Positions 61,063-64,000 of a stretch of 64,000 nt of DNA are shown in pieces (position 1 is the first letter of the stretch; every line of letters begins with the position of its first letter). The notes under the pieces were generated by a model that saw only the letters and a program-made list of their open reading frames with translations, did no database searches and was not told the DNA's origin. The DNA comes from Schaalia vaccimaxillae DSM 15804 (GTDB lineage Bacteria > Actinomycetota > Actinomycetes > Actinomycetales > Actinomycetaceae): NCBI RefSeq assembly GCF_000420425.1, contig NZ_ATUX01000011.1, positions 1-64,000 of the forward strand, written 5' to 3'. The position numbers and the translations under genes are program-made.

Positions 61063-61934
61063 ATGACGAGAAATACACCATCCGAGCCGGAGCTAGCGGA
61101 CACGGTTCCTACACGGTTGACCTCAGCCCCGAACAAGCTGGATGGGACTGGTCAGGCTTACGCGTACTCGTCCTCGAAGCGGGACAACATATCGATATCT
61201 CCGGCGGTGAAGCGGAATTCCTCGTCCTACCGCTGACTGGTGGATGCGTTGTCACCATTGGCGTAGACAGCCACCAAATCAATGGACGTGAATCGGTATT
61301 TACCGACATCACCGACTACCTGTATGTTCCGCGGCGTACCGACATTTCCATCCAATCTGCCGAGGGTGGCCGCTTCGCCCTGCCCTCAGCAGTGGCCACA
61401 GCTGACCTTCCGGTGCGTTACTGTCCACGCAGTGAAGTTGGTACCGGCCTGCGCGGAGCAGGCCCGGCCTCGCGCCAAGTCAACAACTACGCGCTGGGTA
61501 ACGCCGTAGAAACCAGCCACCTGCTGGCCTGTGAGGTTCTGACACCGGGCGGCAACTGGTCGTCCTACCCGCCCCACAAGCACGACGAACACAGCGACAT
61601 CGAACGCATCCTTGAAGAGATCTACTATTACGAGATTCGGCCGGGTGCTGACGACGTCCCCGGTTTTGCTCTACAACGCATCTATCCGTCGCCAGGACAC
61701 GATATCGATGTGTGCACCGAAGTTCACGACGGCGACATCATCACCATGCCGCACGGTTACCACGGACCCACCGTTGCCGCCCCCGGCTACGACCTCTACT
61801 ACCTCAACGTTATGGCAGGCCCCGCAGAAGATGCCGTCTGGCTCATGACAGACGACCCCCACCACACGTGGGTGCGCCAAACATGGGAAGACCAAGACGT
61901 TGACCCACGCCTACCAATGACGCCGATGAACTGA
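61059..61934 (+). CDS. iolB: 5-deoxy-glucuronate isomerase
   Basis: A 291-residue bicupin enzyme of inositol catabolism converting 5-deoxy-glucuronate to 5-dehydro-2-deoxygluconate. The metal-binding cupin motif PPHKHDEHSDIERILEEIYY and the second HxH-like segment MPHGYHGPTVAAPGYDLYYL are intact. The ATG overlaps the stop of the aldolase gene. Confidence 0.95.
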   Translation: MNDEKYTIRAGASGHGSYTVDLSPEQAGWDWSGLRVLVLEAGQHIDISGGEAEFLVLPLTGGCVVTIGVDSHQINGRESVFTDITDYLYVPRRTDISIQSAEGGRFALPSAVATADLPVRYCPRSEVGTGLRGAGPASRQVNNYALGNAVETSHLLACEVLTPGGNWSSYPPHKHDEHSDIERILEEIYYYEIRPGADDVPGFALQRIYPSPGHDIDVCTEVHDGDIITMPHGYHGPTVAAPGYDLYYLNVMAGPAEDAVWLMTDDPHHTWVRQTWEDQDVDPRLPMTPMN

Positions 61935-61998
61935 AGAAACAGACTCGCCCTCGTCGCCCGCAATCCCAACCAGGAACACGATTCAGAACAGAGCCCCC

Positions 61999-63891
61999 AT
62001 GTCCACGATCAAACTGACCGTCGCCCAAGCAACCATTCGATTCCTTATCAACCAATACTCCGAGATGGACGGTGTTGAACACCGCCTCGTGTCCGGAGCT
62101 TTCGGTATCTTCGGCCATGGCAACGTCGCAGGTATTGGCCAGGCCCTTTTGCAAAACGAAATTGACCCAACCCCAGACGGCGGCGAAATGCCATACATTA
62201 TGCCGCGTAACGAGCAGGGAATGGTTCATGCGGCCGCCGCATACGCCAAAGCCACTAACCGGCTTCAAACCAAAATGTGTACGGCCTCCATTGGTCCAGG
62301 ATCGTTGAATATGGTTGTTGGAGCTGCCCTGGCCACCACTAACCGACTACCAGTGCTTCTCTTCCCATCCGACCAATTCGCCACCCGCTACCCAGACCCG
62401 GTACTGCAACAGATCGAGAATGCTCAGACACTGGACATCACCTGCAATGATGCCTTCCGTTCAGTGTCGGCCTTCTTTGATCGGATTAACCGGCCCGAAC
62501 AGCTTCTGCCCAGCCTCATGCAGGCTATGCGGACGCTGACCGACCCCGCTGATACGGGAGCCGTCGTCATTGCCATGCCTCAAGATGTCCAAGCCGAGGC
62601 CTTCGACTTCCCTGAAGAAATGTTTAGGAAGCGGGTCTGGCACGTGCGCAGGACTCCCGTCGATCAGGCGAGCTTGGATCGTGCTGTCAGCCTCATCAAA
62701 TCAGCAAAGCGTCCTTTATTGATCGCCGGTGGTGGAGCCATCTATTCTCAGGCATCGCAAGAGCTACGCGAATTTGCTGCTGCCACGGGCATCCCGGTTG
62801 CCGATACTCAAGCAGGCAAAGGGGCCATTAACTTTGATCATCCCCAATCCGTTGGAGGAGTTGGGTCTACCGGTGGGGACGCAGCCAATCATTTAGCCGA
62901 CAAAGCCGACCTGATCATCGGGGTGGGAACCCGCTACTCAGATTTCACCACTGCATCACGCACCCAATTTAAAAACCCCGACGTACGTTTCATCAATATC
63001 AATATCAAAGCATTTGATGCTGTAAAGAATGGCGCCGAAATGCTGGTGGCTGACGCGCGTGAAACCCTTACCGCCCTGACGCGAGAGCTTGAAGGCTGGC
63101 AAGTCTCATCCCACTACCATGACGAGGTCGCCGCCGAGAAGTCGGCATGGGAATCCAAAGTCTACGAATGCACCCACTTGGGCCACGGACCTTTGCCTGC
63201 ACAGACAGAAATCTTTGGAGCACTGAACGAGCTGATGAGCGACGAGGATGTTGTCATCAACGCTGCCGGATCAATGCCTGGTGATCTTCAAGCTTTGTGG
63301 CAGGCCCGGACCCCCGTTCAATACCACGTGGAATATGCCTTCTCCTGCATGGGCTATGAGATCCCGGCAGCTATGGGCGTCAAAATGGCCCTGCCAAATT
63401 CCGAAGTTGTTGCCATTGTTGGTGACGGAACCTACCAAATGCTGCCGATGGAACTGGCAACTGTTGCCCAAGAAGACATCAAAGTCATCTATGTCCTTTT
63501 GCAGAACTACGGTTTCGCTTCCATTGGTGCACTGTCTGAATCGCGCGGATCGCAGCGTTTTGGCACGAGGTATCGGGCCGGTGGGGCTGGGACTGACCAC
63601 ACTGAGGATGGGGTCAAGCTCGACGTTGATATTGCGGCTAACGCCAGGTCGTGGGGTATTGACGTAATTGAAGTCCGCACGATTGAAGAATTCAAAGCTG
63701 CGTACGAGCAAGCTGTGACTGCAGATCATGCGGTCATGATCCACATCGAAACGGACCTGTATGGGCCTAATCCGCCCTCGTCGTCGTGGTGGGACGTGCC
63801 CGTATCGCAAGTGTCACGGATCGAATCGACCGCCACCGCCTACCGCGACTATGTCTGCGACCGTGCACCCCAACGCCACTACCTGAACTGA
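61999..63891 (+). CDS. iolD: 3D-(3,5/4)-trihydroxycyclohexane-1,2-dione hydrolase
   Basis: A 630-residue thiamine-diphosphate enzyme that opens the ring of the inositol-derived dione. The N-terminal Glu-containing segment FGIFGHGNVAGIGQAL, the acetolactate-synthase-like middle domain (LLIAGGGAIYSQASQEL) and the TPP/Mg motif IVGDGTYQMLPMELATVAQE are present. Length matches IolD. The ribosome site is weak. It follows iolB by 64 bp. Confidence 0.95.
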   Translation: MSTIKLTVAQATIRFLINQYSEMDGVEHRLVSGAFGIFGHGNVAGIGQALLQNEIDPTPDGGEMPYIMPRNEQGMVHAAAAYAKATNRLQTKMCTASIGPGSLNMVVGAALATTNRLPVLLFPSDQFATRYPDPVLQQIENAQTLDITCNDAFRSVSAFFDRINRPEQLLPSLMQAMRTLTDPADTGAVVIAMPQDVQAEAFDFPEEMFRKRVWHVRRTPVDQASLDRAVSLIKSAKRPLLIAGGGAIYSQASQELREFAAATGIPVADTQAGKGAINFDHPQSVGGVGSTGGDAANHLADKADLIIGVGTRYSDFTTASRTQFKNPDVRFININIKAFDAVKNGAEMLVADARETLTALTRELEGWQVSSHYHDEVAAEKSAWESKVYECTHLGHGPLPAQTEIFGALNELMSDEDVVINAAGSMPGDLQALWQARTPVQYHVEYAFSCMGYEIPAAMGVKMALPNSEVVAIVGDGTYQMLPMELATVAQEDIKVIYVLLQNYGFASIGALSESRGSQRFGTRYRAGGAGTDHTEDGVKLDVDIAANARSWGIDVIEVRTIEEFKAAYEQAVTADHAVMIHIETDLYGPNPPSSSWWDVPVSQVSRIESTATAYRDYVCDRAPQRHYLN

Positions 63892-63949
63892 TAACCCAGG
63901 CGAGCCAGTTGGCCTCGCGCCCTTTCATGACCTCTTAGATAAGGATTCA

Positions 63950-64000
63950 ATGATGAAGACTATTCCCCACTGGATCAACGGCAAAGAATACGAAGGAACG
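63950..64000 (+). CDS. iolA: Methylmalonate-semialdehyde dehydrogenase, 5' end only
   Basis: Seventeen codons are visible before the window ends (ATG at 63950 or 63953, with AAGG upstream). The residues KTIPHWINGKEYEGT match the start of the IolA/MmsA aldehyde dehydrogenase group, which would convert malonate semialdehyde to acetyl-CoA at the end of this pathway. The call rests on 17 residues plus position after iolD. Confidence 0.75.
   Translation, partial: MMKTIPHWINGKEYEGT

Noticed and set aside
1-64000. Insertion sequences, prophage, integrase or conjugation genes
   Set aside because: No transposase, integrase, phage or transfer protein is seen on either strand; only the non-coding inverted-end repeats hint at mobility.
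1-64000. tRNA, rRNA or riboswitch genes
   Set aside because: No cloverleaf with a CCA-like end, no rRNA sequence and no known riboswitch consensus was recognised by reading; a covariance-model search was not possible here.

Overview
This 64-kb window looks like chromosomal DNA of a high-GC Gram-positive actinobacterium. An Actinomyces/Schaalia-like member of the Actinomycetaceae is my best guess, but the sequence alone does not fix the genus. The support is: secreted proteins ending in LAxTG sorting signals (the class E sortase type of high-GC actinobacteria); lipoprotein sugar-binding components with actinobacterial lipoboxes; three family-1 sugar importers with no linked ATPase, as in actinobacteria that share an MsiK-type ATPase; and an inositol operon with the Cgl0158-type aldolase. 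I see no rRNA, tRNA, transposase, phage gene or CRISPR array.

Nearly all of the window is carbohydrate catabolism, arranged as independently regulated cassettes. (1) 0.2-1.5 kb: an MFS permease. (2) 1.5-13.3 kb: a xylo-oligosaccharide locus with a LacI regulator, a CUT1 importer and, in one tightly coupled operon, GH43, GH3, acetyl-xylan esterase, a Gfo/Idh/MocA-like protein and a cytoplasmic GH10. (3) 13.5-21.1 kb: a ROK regulator (XylR-like) divergent from xylA-xylB, then a secreted multidomain GH10 xylanase with a wall-anchor signal. (4) 21.4-26.6 kb: a DeoR regulator, a GpsA-like dehydrogenase, an FGGY kinase and an MFS permease, probably for a polyol or ketose. (5) 26.8-33.0 kb: LacI, a GH31 likely alpha-xylosidase and a CUT1 importer. 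(6) 33.2-41.7 kb, minus strand: LacI, an RbsBAC-type importer, an AGE-family isomerase, a PfkB kinase and an MtlD-like dehydrogenase. (7) 41.7-47.4 kb: ROK divergent from a ChvE/GguA/GguB monosaccharide importer. (8) 48.0-51.9 kb: a very large secreted, wall-anchored GH3. (9) 52.4-58.1 kb: an aldose-1-epimerase-like protein, a CUT1 importer and a GH29 alpha-L-fucosidase. (10) 58.3-64.0 kb: a GntR regulator and iolC, a Cgl0158-family aldolase, iolB, iolD and the start of iolA.

Together these describe a plant hemicellulose lifestyle. Wall-anchored GH10 and GH3 cut xylan outside the cell. Importers take up xylo-, xyloglucan- and fucosyl-oligosaccharides. Cytoplasmic GH43, GH3, GH10, GH31, GH29 and esterase finish the job. 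Xylose enters the pentose phosphate pathway through XylA and XylB.

The least expected content is non-coding. There are four loci of a GCGTCCYTCG core repeated at exactly 22-bp spacing. A pair of 136-bp terminal-inverted-repeat (MITE-like) elements flanks the wall-anchored GH3 gene, each followed after exactly 47 bp by one of the 22-bp arrays. A pair of 68-bp elements with 17-bp perfect inverted ends brackets the GH31 cassette. Several operators are readable, including one repeated inside the GH31 coding sequence.
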